The notes beneath the pieces were generated by a model. It did no database searches. It was given only the letters and a program-made list of their open reading frames with translations, and was not told the DNA's origin. Below, piece after piece: positions 44,941 to 53,844 of a stretch of DNA of 64,000 bases. The DNA comes from Acidobacteriota bacterium (lineage in GTDB: Bacteria; Acidobacteriota; Terriglobia; Acidiferrales; UBA7541). Position 1 is the first letter of the stretch. Each line of letters begins with the position of its first letter. The stretch covers positions 49,848 to 113,847 of the forward strand of contig JAJYLB010000006.1 in NCBI GenBank assembly GCA_021788095.1. The letters run 5' to 3'. The translations under genes and the position numbers were made by a program.

Positions 44941-46782
44941 TTAGCTGGAGACGGGAGAGGAGGCGGGTTCGCGGGGCTGCTGCCAGCGCCGGGGCCGGCG
45001 CTTGGGGTCGAGCACCTTCTTCCGGAGCCGGATCGATTCCGGAGTGACTTCAACGCACTCGTCTTCGGCGATGAACTCGATTGCGCTCTCGAGAGTGAGC
45101 AGGCGCGGCGGAACGAGCCGGATGGCCTCGTCGGCGGTCGAGGCGCGCATGTTGGTTTGCTTCTTTTCCTTGGTGACGTTCACGTCGATATCCGCTTCGC
45201 GCGAATTCTCGCCGACGATCATCCCTTCGTAGACTTCCACGCCAGGTCCTACAAACAGCTCGCCGCGAGCCTCGAGGTTCCAGAGGGCGAAGGCCGTCGC
45301 CTTCCCCACGCGGTCGGCGACGAGCGCTCCGGTGGGCCGCGACGCGAGTTCGCCAGCGTAATCGGTCCAGCCGTCGAAAATCGTGTGGAGCAAGGCCGTG
45401 CCCCGGGTATCGGTCATCAACTCGCCGCGCAAGCCGACGAGGCCTCGCGAGGGAATCCGGAATTCCAGCCGCACGCGCCCCGAGCCGTGATTGATCATCC
45501 TCACCAGTTCGCCCTTGCGCTTCCCCAGCCGCTCCATCACCACGCCCACGTACGCTTCCGGCAAATCCACCGTGACTCGCTCGACCGGATCGAGCCGCCG
45601 CCCGCTTTCTTCCCGCACCACCACTTCCGGCTTGCCCACGGCGACTTCGTAGCCTTCCCGCCGCATGGTTTCGAGCAGGATCGCCAATTGCAATTCGCCG
45701 CGGCCGAGCACGCGGAAAGAGTCGGCCGACTCGCCCTCCTCCACCCGCACCGAGACGTTGGTGAGCAACTCCTTGCGCAGGCGGTCGCGCAGGTCGCGCG
45801 AGGTCACGCGGCTGCCTTCGCGCCCGGCGAGAGGAGACGTATTCACGCTGAACACCATGGCCAGCGTCGGCTCGTCGATGGCCAGCGGCTCGCACGGCGC
45901 CGGAGTTTCCAGGCTGGTAATCGTCTCCCCGATCTGGATGCCTTCGACTCCGGCGATGGCGACGATGTCTCCGCAAGCCGCCGCGTCGGCTTCGTCGCGA
46001 TCGAGGCCGCGAAACGTGAAAAGCTTGGTGATCGTCGTCGGAACGATTTGCCCGGAGAGCTTGGCGATCGCCACCTGCGCGCCCCGATCGAGCGCGCCGT
46101 TGAAGACGCGGCCGATGGCTATCCGGCCCAGATAGTCGCTGTAATCGAGGTTCGTCACCTGAATCTGCAGCGGCGCGGCCGGGTCGCCGCCCGGCACGGG
46201 AATCGCCGAAAGGATGGCGTCGAAGAGCGGATCGAGCGTCGTCGCCTGGTCGCCGGGCGAGCGATGCGCCACGCCTGCTTTCGCGTCCGTGTAGAAGACG
46301 GGGAAATCGAGCTGGTCTTCGCTCGCATCGAGATCGATGAAGAGATCGTAGACCTCGTCGAGAACTTCCCGCGGCCGCGCGTCGCTTCGATCGATCTTGT
46401 TCAGCGCGACGATCGGCGTGAGCCGCGCCTGGAGAGCCTTCTGGAGCACGTAGCGCGTCTGCGGCAGCGGCCCCTCGCTCGCGTCCACCAGCAGCAATAT
46501 TCCGTCCACCATCCGCAGCGCCCGTTCCACTTCCCCGCCGAAATCGCTGTGGCCGGGCGTATCCACGATGTTGATTTTCACGCCCTTCCAAAACACCGCG
46601 GTGTTCTTGGCGAGAATGGTGATCCCGCGCTCCCGCTCGAGGTCGTTCGAGTCCATCACGCGCTCGACCACCGCCTGATTCGCCCGGAAAATTCCGCTCT
46701 GCCGCAGCATGGCGTCCACCAGGGTGGTCTTCCCGTGGTCCACGTGCGCGACGATGGCGATGTTGCGTATCCGATGCGGCAT
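44941..46782 (-). CDS. typA: ribosome-associated GTPase TypA/BipA
   Basis: 613 residues. The translational GTPase G motifs are intact: [10 protein letters not shown] (G1), the switch I region EREKGITI-like [25 protein letters not shown] (G3) and [12 protein letters not shown] (G4). They are followed by beta-barrel domain 2, EF-G-like domains III and V, and the BipA-specific C-terminal domain ([14 protein letters not shown]). It binds 70S ribosomes and helps large-subunit assembly and stress adaptation. The C-terminal tail is slightly extended and Pro/Ser-rich. It is divergent from hemA, and its leader holds an intrinsic terminator (46812-46848). Confidence 0.97.
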   Translation of the reverse strand: MPHRIRNIAIVAHVDHGKTTLVDAMLRQSGIFRANQAVVERVMDSNDLERERGITILAKNTAVFWKGVKINIVDTPGHSDFGGEVERALRMVDGILLLVDASEGPLPQTRYVLQKALQARLTPIVALNKIDRSDARPREVLDEVYDLFIDLDASEDQLDFPVFYTDAKAGVAHRSPGDQATTLDPLFDAILSAIPVPGGDPAAPLQIQVTNLDYSDYLGRIAIGRVFNGALDRGAQVAIAKLSGQIVPTTITKLFTFRGLDRDEADAAACGDIVAIAGVEGIQIGETITSLETPAPCEPLAIDEPTLAMVFSVNTSPLAGREGSRVTSRDLRDRLRKELLTNVSVRVEEGESADSFRVLGRGELQLAILLETMRREGYEVAVGKPEVVVREESGRRLDPVERVTVDLPEAYVGVVMERLGKRKGELVRMINHGSGRVRLEFRIPSRGLVGLRGELMTDTRGTALLHTIFDGWTDYAGELASRPTGALVADRVGKATAFALWNLEARGELFVGPGVEVYEGMIVGENSREADIDVNVTKEKKQTNMRASTADEAIRLVPPRLLTLESAIEFIAEDECVEVTPESIRLRKKVLDPKRRPRRWQQPREPASSPVSS

Positions 46783-46811
46783 CGGTGCCTCGCTCTCCTC
46801 CAGGCCCTTAC

Positions 46812-46848
46812 AAAAAAAATAGGGACTGCAAGCAGACTTCGCAGCCCC
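46812..46848 (-). terminator. intrinsic terminator inside the typA 5' leader (candidate attenuator)
   Basis: On the minus strand GGGGCTGC (46841-46848) pairs with GCAGTCCC (46822-46829), with one G-U pair and an 11-nt loop, and is followed by UA then eight U residues (46812-46819). It ends about 30 nt before the typA ATG. Upstream leader bases (46871-46880, minus strand GAGCCCAGCC) can pair with the terminator's 5' arm, giving a possible antiterminator. Confidence 0.7.
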
Positions 46849-46902
46849 TCCACAAACCTCGGCGATGAACGGCTGGGCTCGACCGGCCTACAAATCCTTT
46901 CT

Positions 46903-46911
46903 ATTCTAACA
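46903..46911 (-). promoter_or_regulatory. extended -10 promoter of typA
   Basis: Minus strand TGT-TAGAAT, an extended -10 with 5 of 6 bases. The start would be near 46896, which puts an 85-nt leader before the end of the terminator. No good -35 is seen, which is usual for extended -10 promoters. The rest of the divergent gap (46912-47318) contains a CCCGACC-ccatc-GGTCGGG hairpin (46984-47002) and nothing else I can name. Confidence 0.5.
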
Positions 46912-47318
46912 CGCGAACCCGTAACCGCTTGGACAGAGCGCTTGGCCGCGGCGGGCTTGTTAGGCGACCGCGCATCGGCTCGACCCGACCCCATCGGTCG
47001 GGGTCCTTCGTGCGCACCGCGCTAACGGGCAGAAGTGCCTGAGTATCTGCACCTCGAGCCTATGGCGCGGCCGCTCCTCTGGCCGGAATAGCCAACTCCA
47101 CAGTTGCCAGAGCGGAATTTGCCCCACCGAATCATTTCCCCTCAGCGAGAAAAGACACACCTTGCCCATCCTTTCTCGCCCACCTGGCCGCTGCCTATAT
47201 AACCGTCTTACTTGCAACAGGATAGCGACTGCCCCTTCCACGCATTGCATTTCGCATCTGGCATCGCGCATGCCCTAACTTTGGCGGGTGTCTTAGCCCC
47301 GCTCGTGAGAGGGAAAGA

Positions 47319-48683
47319 TTGGAATCGAGCTTGCTGGTTTTCGGCATTAGCCATCACACCGCACCGGTAGAAATTCGAGAACGCTACTCCGTTGGAGAGA
47401 GTCAGCTCTACCCCGCCCTGCACCAACTGGCGGGGTCGCGGGGCATCGAGGAAGTCGTCCTGCTTTCCACCTGCAACAGAACGGAATTTATTCTCTGGTG
47501 TTCGGACATCGATGCGGGAGCGGAATCGGTGCGGCGGTTTCTTGCCGAGAAGTTCGCGCTGGAAACGGCGCACTACGGCCACTTCTTCCGCCTGACCGGC
47601 GCCGAGGCGCTGCTGCACGTGTTTCGCGTCGCCTCCAGCCTGGATTCGCTCATCGTCGGCGAACCGCAGATTCTCGGGCAAGTCAAGGCGGCCTGGACCA
47701 AGGCGCGGCAGGCGGGGACGACCGGCCGGTATCTCGACCGCGTGTTTCAGAAGGCGCTCAGCGTTTCCAAACACGTTCGAAATGAGACCGCCATCGGCGA
47801 GGCGCCGGTATCGATTCCCTACGCCGCGGTCGCCTTGGCGCGCCGCCTGTTCCACACGCTGGAATCCCGGAACGTCCTGCTCGTCGGCTCCGGCAAGATG
47901 AGCGAGCTTTCGGCCCGGCACCTGCTTGCGGCGGGAGTGGGCAAGCTCTGGGTCACCAACCGCACTTACGAGCACGCCGAAGCCCTCGCGCGGCAGCTGG
48001 GAGGGACGGCGGTGCGCTTCGAGGATCGCTGGCCCTACCTTGCCCAAACCGATATCATCCTCAGCTCGACCGGCTGTCCCCACATCATCTTCGCGCGGGA
48101 AGACGCCGAGCGAATCAGCGCTTTGCGCGGCGGTCAGCCCATTTTCCTGATCGACATCGCGGTGCCGCGCGACGTCGATCCCGCCGTGCGCGACCTTCCC
48201 GGCTTCTTCCTCTACGACATCGACGACCTCGAGCAAGTCGTTTCCAGCAATCTCGACGGCCGGTTGACGGCGGCCGCTTCCGCCGAAAAGCTCGTCGAGC
48301 GCGAGGCCGCATCCTTCCTCAAGCAGATCGAGGGCGAACGCGTCGTGCCAACGATCGTGGCCCTGAGGGCGCACCTCGAGCGGATTCGCCTGGAGGAGGT
48401 CGCGCGCATCCGCGCCGAAACCCGGATCGACGCTCCGCGGCGGCGGTCAGCGCAGGACGTCGCCATCGAAGCGGTGACGGGCCGGATCATGAACCGTTTA
48501 GCTCGCGAGATGGCGCGCGAGCTGAAACAGGCTCAGAAGCAACGCGAGCAGGAGGAACTGGCTGCCGCGGTGCGTTTCCTCTTCCGGCTCGAGCAACAGG
48601 CCGCGGTTCCAGAGCCGGCGTCCGAGCCGGAATTCCCGTCCGCTACCGAACCGACCGCACTCCCGGATCCCGCCTCCGCCTAA
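47319..48683 (+). CDS. hemA: glutamyl-tRNA reductase
   Basis: 454 residues. It converts Glu-tRNA to glutamate-1-semialdehyde, the first committed step of C5 tetrapyrrole synthesis, relevant to the many hemes encoded here. Signatures: GISHHTAPVEIRERYSV, the catalytic Cys52 in STCNRTEF, VGEPQILGQVK, the Rossmann segment NVLLVGSGKMSELSARHL, and IDIAVPRDVDP. The C-terminal dimerisation helix carries an extra Pro/Glu-rich tail. The start is a TTG at 47319 preceded by GAGAGGGAAAGA; no better in-frame start exists. It converges with the receptor gene, leaving only six bases. Confidence 0.97.
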   Translation: MESSLLVFGISHHTAPVEIRERYSVGESQLYPALHQLAGSRGIEEVVLLSTCNRTEFILWCSDIDAGAESVRRFLAEKFALETAHYGHFFRLTGAEALLHVFRVASSLDSLIVGEPQILGQVKAAWTKARQAGTTGRYLDRVFQKALSVSKHVRNETAIGEAPVSIPYAAVALARRLFHTLESRNVLLVGSGKMSELSARHLLAAGVGKLWVTNRTYEHAEALARQLGGTAVRFEDRWPYLAQTDIILSSTGCPHIIFAREDAERISALRGGQPIFLIDIAVPRDVDPAVRDLPGFFLYDIDDLEQVVSSNLDGRLTAAASAEKLVEREAASFLKQIEGERVVPTIVALRAHLERIRLEEVARIRAETRIDAPRRRSAQDVAIEAVTGRIMNRLAREMARELKQAQKQREQEELAAAVRFLFRLEQQAAVPEPASEPEFPSATEPTALPDPASA

Positions 48684-48689
48684 CCCCTG

Positions 48690-51600
48690 CTAAAAAGTGA
48701 ACTGGGCCCCGAGTTGAGCGGCGAAGGGGATGCCGACCGTCGTGCCTGGACCGAAGAAATCGCCGAGCGCGCCGGCGGGGAATTCGAGCTGGGAGAGGCC
48801 CGCGATCGGCTGCGTTTGGGTGCAAGCCGCATTCAAACAGAAGGCGGTGGCGTTGGAGAGGCTGTTGACGGGAGTGGGCAGCGCGGCGAGGTCGGTGATG
48901 TAGTTGGCTCCGGGATTGTTGCGATTGAATAGATTGAAAAACTCGACGAAGGGCGTGAGCGTCCAGCGCTCCCGTTCGATGGGCCGGCTCACGCGCAGGT
49001 CCACCTGCCTATAGGGCGTCCCGCGAAATTGGTCCATAGCGGTCTGGACGCCGTTGACCACGGCGCGGTCTTCGGTCGTCAATCCCGCGCCGTTCACGTC
49101 CACGGGAGTCGTGAGGGTAAACGGGCGCGCGCTCTCGAATTGAGTGAGCGTCGAAATCTCCAGGCCCGCCGGCAAGTTCAGAACTCCGGCCAACACGAAC
49201 CGATGCGTGGCGTCTTCCCCCGACGGCCCGTAATCGCCCTTGCCGAAAGCGTCGAGAGGATTGCAGACGCCGTTGACGTAATCGAACAGCTCGCCCAGCA
49301 CGCAGCCCCAGGTTTCCGCGCTCGAGAGCGTGTAGTTCGCGACCAAGCTCAGTCGCCGCTTCACGTTGCCTTGCAGGTGCAGGAACAGCGCGTCGTACCG
49401 CGAGCGGTTGTCGGAGCGAAAGACGGCGAGATCGGGCACGCTCGCTTGTTGGGCGTCAACGGTCGAAGGGAAGAGCGGCGAAAACAGCGTGTAGCCGGCC
49501 ACGTAATTGTAGGCGCGGAAAGCGTGGACACCCTCTTCGTGCACCCAACTCGCGCTTCCAGTCCAATTCTGAGTCCAGGCATGCTCGACCCCGATCATGG
49601 CGTGAAGTGCGTAAGGAGTCTTGTAGTGGGGATCGATGATGGCGCCCATGCCCCCGGCAGCGGCTCCGGGCAGGCACCCCGTATCTCCCGGCTGGAGGCA
49701 AGGCGACGGCGCCTCGTTCACGGCCTGCAAAGCGGTCACCCAGCCGTTTTGCGCGAGATCGTTGTAGAAGAGACCCGCTCCGGCGCGAATCACGCTCTCG
49801 TCGTTCTGGCCGAACGCATAGGCGACGCCGAGCCGCGGAGCAAAGGCGCCGCGGTAATCGTGGGGCGCGCCAAAGGCGTCGAAGCCGGGCACCCGAAGCG
49901 CTTTCAGGGTCAGTAAAGCGGGATTGCCAAGCTCGCCGCGGCCGGAAGCTTCGAAAAGACCGAAGCTAGTATCGTAGCGCGCGCCGTAATCCACGGTCAG
50001 GCGCGGCGTTACCCGCCAAGTATCCTCGAAATAGAGCCCCAGGCGCTGCACGTTCTGCGAAAAGCTCCCGTTCGAGGCGGGCGTGCTCGCGCAGGTCGTT
50101 CCCGGCGTCACCTGAAGCGTCGCCGTAGGGGTGCAGGTGAGGTCGACGGCGAACTGCGCGGGATCGGAGACGTAGTCCGTGGGATTCAGGACGAAAACCG
50201 TCAGGTCTTCCGCCGTGCCGGAGAGCGCCCCGCTCAGCACGGGCTCGTGGAGGAATTCGATTCCGAATTGCGGGGCGTGGTCGCCCGAAGTATGCGTCAC
50301 GTCGTAGCTGAACTGGTATTCCTCCTGGTTGCGCGAGACCGGGAACGCGGTGATGGGCGTCACGAACTGATTGTCACCAAACGTCTCGAACCCCGAGGTG
50401 GTGATGGCCGTCGAGCTGAAGGGGAACGCGAGCGCATAGCCCAAGTCGGAGTTTCGCCGTTCGGTGTGGTGGAGGTAGCTGGCGCCGAAAGTGAATGAGC
50501 CGAGCCAAGAGGGGCTGAAGACGTATTCGTTGTTGAGCGCCAGATTCCAATAGGAGGAATGGGCTGCGGCGCCCGTCGAAGGCAGCGTGCCCTGCTGCAC
50601 CAGGTCGTTCCCGGTGGTGTAGTCGTCTTCCGAAGCGCGCAGAAACCAGCGCGATTGTTGCGACTCGGTCCAATCGAAGCGGACCGAGCCCAGGACGTCG
50701 CGGAAGGGCACGGGAACGCTCGAAGGGACCGGGATCGAGCTGACCTCGGGGACCAGCCCGGCGGCGGCCAGCGCACCGAGCGCCTGGAACTCGGCGCGAC
50801 TGGAATCGCCGTAAGCGATGCTGGCGTTCTCCCGAATGAATTCGAAGCCGGTGTAGAACCACAGCTTGTTCTTGACGATCGGACCCCCTACCGCCCCCAC
50901 GTAATTCCGGCGCGAAAACGGTTGTTTGGGATTCGGGGCCGGATTGTCGATCGGGAAACGGGCGTTGAGCGAAGCCGCCCGCTCGTAGAAGGCGAAGCCG
51001 CCATGAAACTCGTTGGTACCCGATTTCGTCGTGATGGCCACCGAGCCGCCGGTGGTGTCGCCCACGTTGGCCGGCTCATCGGCGACGCGCACCGCGAAGG
51101 ACTGGATCACCGCGGGCGAGAAATTTTGTAAAAACCCGCCAATGTAATCGTCGGAGTTGACCACGCCATCCACGGTGAGCGCGTCGTTCAGGCCGGAACT
51201 TCCGCCAAACGATACGGCCGTGATCCGGGCCTTGGTGGGGTCGGACGGCTCGACGGGTTCGGTGCCGGGAGCGAGATAGGCGATATTGGCGAAGCTGCGG
51301 GAAGCTAGAGGAATGGTCTGAAGGTCCTTGCCCGTGACTACCGCCTGAATCGTGCTGCCGGTGAGGTCGAGCGCTTGGGTGGCGATCGAGGAAGCCAGGC
51401 CATGCACTTGGACGGTTGTGATTGCCGTAGCCGGGCGCAGCGTCACGCTCACCGAGCGTGTGCTGCTGACCTCGACGGTGACTTCCGCCCGCGCGACGGC
51501 GAATCCCGGCGCACCGACGGTTACCTTGTAGGTTCCGGGCTGCAAATTGTCGATGCGGAAATTGCCGTGGTTATCGGCGGTCGCCTCGCGCCGATTGCTC

Positions 51601-51761
51601 GGCGCACCCGCCTGGGTGATAGCGATGTGCGCCAGCGGAACGCGTGCCCCGCTGGCGTCCTCGACCACACCCACCAAGTTGCCTTGAAACCCCTGCGCTC
51701 GGACCGCCGGCGCGGCCGCCGCTGCCGCCGCAAGAACGGCTACGAGCCACCTTTTTCTCAA
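48690..51761 (-). CDS. Oar-like TonB-dependent outer-membrane receptor with carboxypeptidase-regulatory domain
   Basis: About 1023 residues. Signal peptide RKRWLVAVLAAAAAAAPAVRAQ; Ig-like carboxypeptidase-regulatory domain (GNLVGVVEDASGARVPLAHI, NLQPGTYKVTVGAPGF); plug domain (SRSFANIAYLAPGTEPVEPS, GGSSGLNDALTVDG); then a large beta-barrel ending in aromatic QLGAQFTF. Acidobacteria carry many such receptors, thought to import glycans or act in adhesion. A TTG at 51759-51761 directly before the signal peptide is my preferred start; the frame continues to 52013 but would overlap the tetR start. Substrate unknown. Confidence 0.9.
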   Translation of the reverse strand: MRKRWLVAVLAAAAAAAPAVRAQGFQGNLVGVVEDASGARVPLAHIAITQAGAPSNRREATADNHGNFRIDNLQPGTYKVTVGAPGFAVARAEVTVEVSSTRSVSVTLRPATAITTVQVHGLASSIATQALDLTGSTIQAVVTGKDLQTIPLASRSFANIAYLAPGTEPVEPSDPTKARITAVSFGGSSGLNDALTVDGVVNSDDYIGGFLQNFSPAVIQSFAVRVADEPANVGDTTGGSVAITTKSGTNEFHGGFAFYERAASLNARFPIDNPAPNPKQPFSRRNYVGAVGGPIVKNKLWFYTGFEFIRENASIAYGDSSRAEFQALGALAAAGLVPEVSSIPVPSSVPVPFRDVLGSVRFDWTESQQSRWFLRASEDDYTTGNDLVQQGTLPSTGAAAHSSYWNLALNNEYVFSPSWLGSFTFGASYLHHTERRNSDLGYALAFPFSSTAITTSGFETFGDNQFVTPITAFPVSRNQEEYQFSYDVTHTSGDHAPQFGIEFLHEPVLSGALSGTAEDLTVFVLNPTDYVSDPAQFAVDLTCTPTATLQVTPGTTCASTPASNGSFSQNVQRLGLYFEDTWRVTPRLTVDYGARYDTSFGLFEASGRGELGNPALLTLKALRVPGFDAFGAPHDYRGAFAPRLGVAYAFGQNDESVIRAGAGLFYNDLAQNGWVTALQAVNEAPSPCLQPGDTGCLPGAAAGGMGAIIDPHYKTPYALHAMIGVEHAWTQNWTGSASWVHEEGVHAFRAYNYVAGYTLFSPLFPSTVDAQQASVPDLAVFRSDNRSRYDALFLHLQGNVKRRLSLVANYTLSSAETWGCVLGELFDYVNGVCNPLDAFGKGDYGPSGEDATHRFVLAGVLNLPAGLEISTLTQFESARPFTLTTPVDVNGAGLTTEDRAVVNGVQTAMDQFRGTPYRQVDLRVSRPIERERWTLTPFVEFFNLFNRNNPGANYITDLAALPTPVNSLSNATAFCLNAACTQTQPIAGLSQLEFPAGALGDFFGPGTTVGIPFAAQLGAQFTF

Positions 51762-51980
51762 CCGTCGTATTCGGAAGCGGCAACCCGGGGCTCGCCGGTC
51801 CGCCAACCGGCAGTTGAGCCTGCCCGCCGAAGCCTGCTGCAGGCGTGGGGGTCGCGCGCTTTCCGCTCCTAACGAGGGCGAAGGTACTAAACGAGCGGCA
51901 CTACTACCATTCTCGTAATTGCGCCCTCGCCGTGCAGGGTTCGCCGTGCGGGGTTGGACGGCCGCGAGGGAATATGTTAG

Positions 51981-52004
51981 AAACGTGAGCATGGCGTCAC
52001 GTTT
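51981..52004. promoter_or_regulatory. TetR-type operator overlapping the tetR start codon
   Basis: Perfect 24-bp palindrome AAACGTGA-N8-TCACGTTT; the ATG at 51991 lies in the spacer. A -10-like TATGTT is at 51973-51978. Size and position fit autorepression by the encoded TetR protein, possibly also affecting the divergent receptor gene. Confidence 0.65.
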
Positions 52005-52662
52005 GCCCGACACCGCGCCCCGGCGCGTGCCGCGCCAGCAGCGCGGCCGCCGGCGCGTCGAACGCCTGCTGCAGGCGGCCGAGCGGGAGATCGCCCGAGC
52101 CGGTTACGACGCGGCGACCATGTCGGCGATCGCCCATCGCGCCGGATCGTGCGTCGGCTCGCTCTATCAGTTCTTCCCCAATAAGGAAGCCCTGGTCGAA
52201 GCCCTGCGCGCCAGTTACCTCGAGGAGCACGCGAAGTTTTGGAACGGCCTTCAACGCCGGCTGCCCGCGATGAGCGTCGAGCAGTTGGTGAATCAGCTTC
52301 TCGACTTCCCCATCGCCTTCGTCGGGAAGCACCCCGCTTTCCTGCCCCTGCTCGACTTGCCCCCCACGGCTCACAGCCTGAGGAGGCGCACGGTGATTCG
52401 CGACCGGATCGCGGACGCCTTGCGCACCGCGCGCCCGCAACATGGCCCCGCCGGGCTGGCGCGAACAGCCGCGGTGGTGCAACAGGTGGTCCGGAGTTGT
52501 CTCACGCTTTACGGGCAAGCCGAAGGCGAAAATCAGAAGACCATCGTCGGAGAGTTTCGAACCATGCTGTCGGGTTACTTGCGCGCGAGGCTCGGGGAAC
52601 CGGGCGCGGAGCGGCGCCTTTCCGGGCGCCGTTCCCGCGGGAAACAACCACTCGGAGCCTAA
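51991..52662 (+). CDS. TetR/AcrR-family repressor of the RND efflux operon
   Basis: 223 residues. The N-terminal helix-turn-helix (RRRVERLLQAAEREIARAGYDAATMSAIAHRAGSCVGSLYQFFPNKEALVEAL) follows a basic arm. The C-terminal ligand domain is helical with a TetR C-terminal-like pattern. GTG 51985 is an alternative start two codons upstream; no Shine-Dalgarno is evident. The adaptor gene begins 21 bp after its stop, so it is the first gene of the efflux operon and presumably represses it through the palindrome at its own start. Confidence 0.93.
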   Translation: MASRLPDTAPRRVPRQQRGRRRVERLLQAAEREIARAGYDAATMSAIAHRAGSCVGSLYQFFPNKEALVEALRASYLEEHAKFWNGLQRRLPAMSVEQLVNQLLDFPIAFVGKHPAFLPLLDLPPTAHSLRRRTVIRDRIADALRTARPQHGPAGLARTAAVVQQVVRSCLTLYGQAEGENQKTIVGEFRTMLSGYLRARLGEPGAERRLSGRRSRGKQPLGA

Positions 52663-52683
52663 GCCTCAAGGAGGGGATCGTCA

Positions 52684-53841
52684 TTGCGTGAGGAAGCGGC
52701 AACAAGACTCCAGAGGGGAGTCCTCGCGGCAGGCGTTGGACTGGCGCTGGCGGTTTGCGCCGGTTGCGAATCCCGCGTCCGGTCGGCCCCCGCGCTGCCA
52801 CCCCCTACCGTCGCCGTCGTTCAGGCGACGCAAAAGGACGTGCCGATCTACGGCAATTGGGTGGGCACGCTGGAAGGCTACGTCAACGCGCAGATCCAGC
52901 CCCAGGTTTCCGGGTACCTGATCCGCCAGGATTACCGGGAAGGCGGCCTGGTGCAGAAAGGCCAGACGCTCTTCGAAATCGATCCGCGGCCGCTCCAGGC
53001 CGCCCTCGACCAAGCCAAGGCGCAACTGGCCGAAGCGCAGGCGCAACTGGCCAAAACCACCTTGGACGTGAATCGCGACATTCCCGAGGCCCAGGCCCAC
53101 GCCATTCCGCAAAGCCAACTCGATAACGACCGGCAGGCGCAGCTCGCGGCCAAGGCCGCGGTCGAGGCGGGCCAAGCGGCCGTGGAAACGGCTTCGCTCA
53201 ATCTGGGATACACGAAGGTGCGTTCCCTCATCGGCGGTATCGCCGGAATCGCCACCGTCCAGGCAGGAAACCTGGTTGGGCCGTCTTCGGCCCTGACTTC
53301 CGTTTCACAAGTCAATCCCATAAAGGTCTACTTTCCTATCAGCGAGCCGGAATACCTGAGCATGGCCGGCGGGACCGCGCCAGGAACGGTCGATCTCCTC
53401 TCACAGGTCCGGTCGGTTCCCCTTCGACTGATTCTTTCCGATGGCAGCACCTATCCCTTTCGCGGGCGGATTCTCTTCGCCGACCGGCAAGTGGATCCGC
53501 AGACCGGGACCATACAGATCGTGGGGGCATTCCCGAATCCCAAGGAACTCCTGAGGCCCGGGGAATACGGTCGCGTGAGCGCGCTGACGCGGATCATGAA
53601 AAACGCGCTGCTGGTGCCGCAGAGCGCCGTGACGCAGCTCCAGGGCGGTTACGAAATCGCGGTTGTCGGCCCTCGCAACACGGTTGAGATCCGCTCGGTC
53701 GAGATCGGCCCGATGTCGGGAACGATGTGGGTGATCGAATCGGGTCTGAAGCTGGGGGAGCGCGTGGCGGCGGAAGGCGCCGGAAGCTTGCGGCCCGGCG
53801 AGGCGGTGAGACCGGTGGAGGCGCCGGCGGGGAGCCGCTGA
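52684..53841 (+). CDS. RND efflux periplasmic adaptor (MexA/AcrA family)
   Basis: 385 residues from a TTG at 52684 with AAGGAGG nine bases upstream. A lipoprotein-type signal ends at AVCAGCES. Lipoyl half-motifs (GYVNAQIQPQVSGYLIRQDY and TVQAGNLVG) flank an alpha-helical hairpin rich in Ala/Gln (QAKAQLAEAQAQLAKTTLDV), then beta-barrel and membrane-proximal domains (GRVSALTRIMKNALLVPQSAV). It links the inner-membrane pump to the outer-membrane channel. Three bases separate it from the pump gene. Confidence 0.95.
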   Translation: MREEAATRLQRGVLAAGVGLALAVCAGCESRVRSAPALPPPTVAVVQATQKDVPIYGNWVGTLEGYVNAQIQPQVSGYLIRQDYREGGLVQKGQTLFEIDPRPLQAALDQAKAQLAEAQAQLAKTTLDVNRDIPEAQAHAIPQSQLDNDRQAQLAAKAAVEAGQAAVETASLNLGYTKVRSLIGGIAGIATVQAGNLVGPSSALTSVSQVNPIKVYFPISEPEYLSMAGGTAPGTVDLLSQVRSVPLRLILSDGSTYPFRGRILFADRQVDPQTGTIQIVGAFPNPKELLRPGEYGRVSALTRIMKNALLVPQSAVTQLQGGYEIAVVGPRNTVEIRSVEIGPMSGTMWVIESGLKLGERVAAEGAGSLRPGEAVRPVEAPAGSR

Positions 53842-53844
53842 CCC

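Noticed and set aside
45157..47025. 622-codon plus-strand frame opposite typA
   Set aside because: Antisense shadow; it also runs across the typA promoter and terminator.
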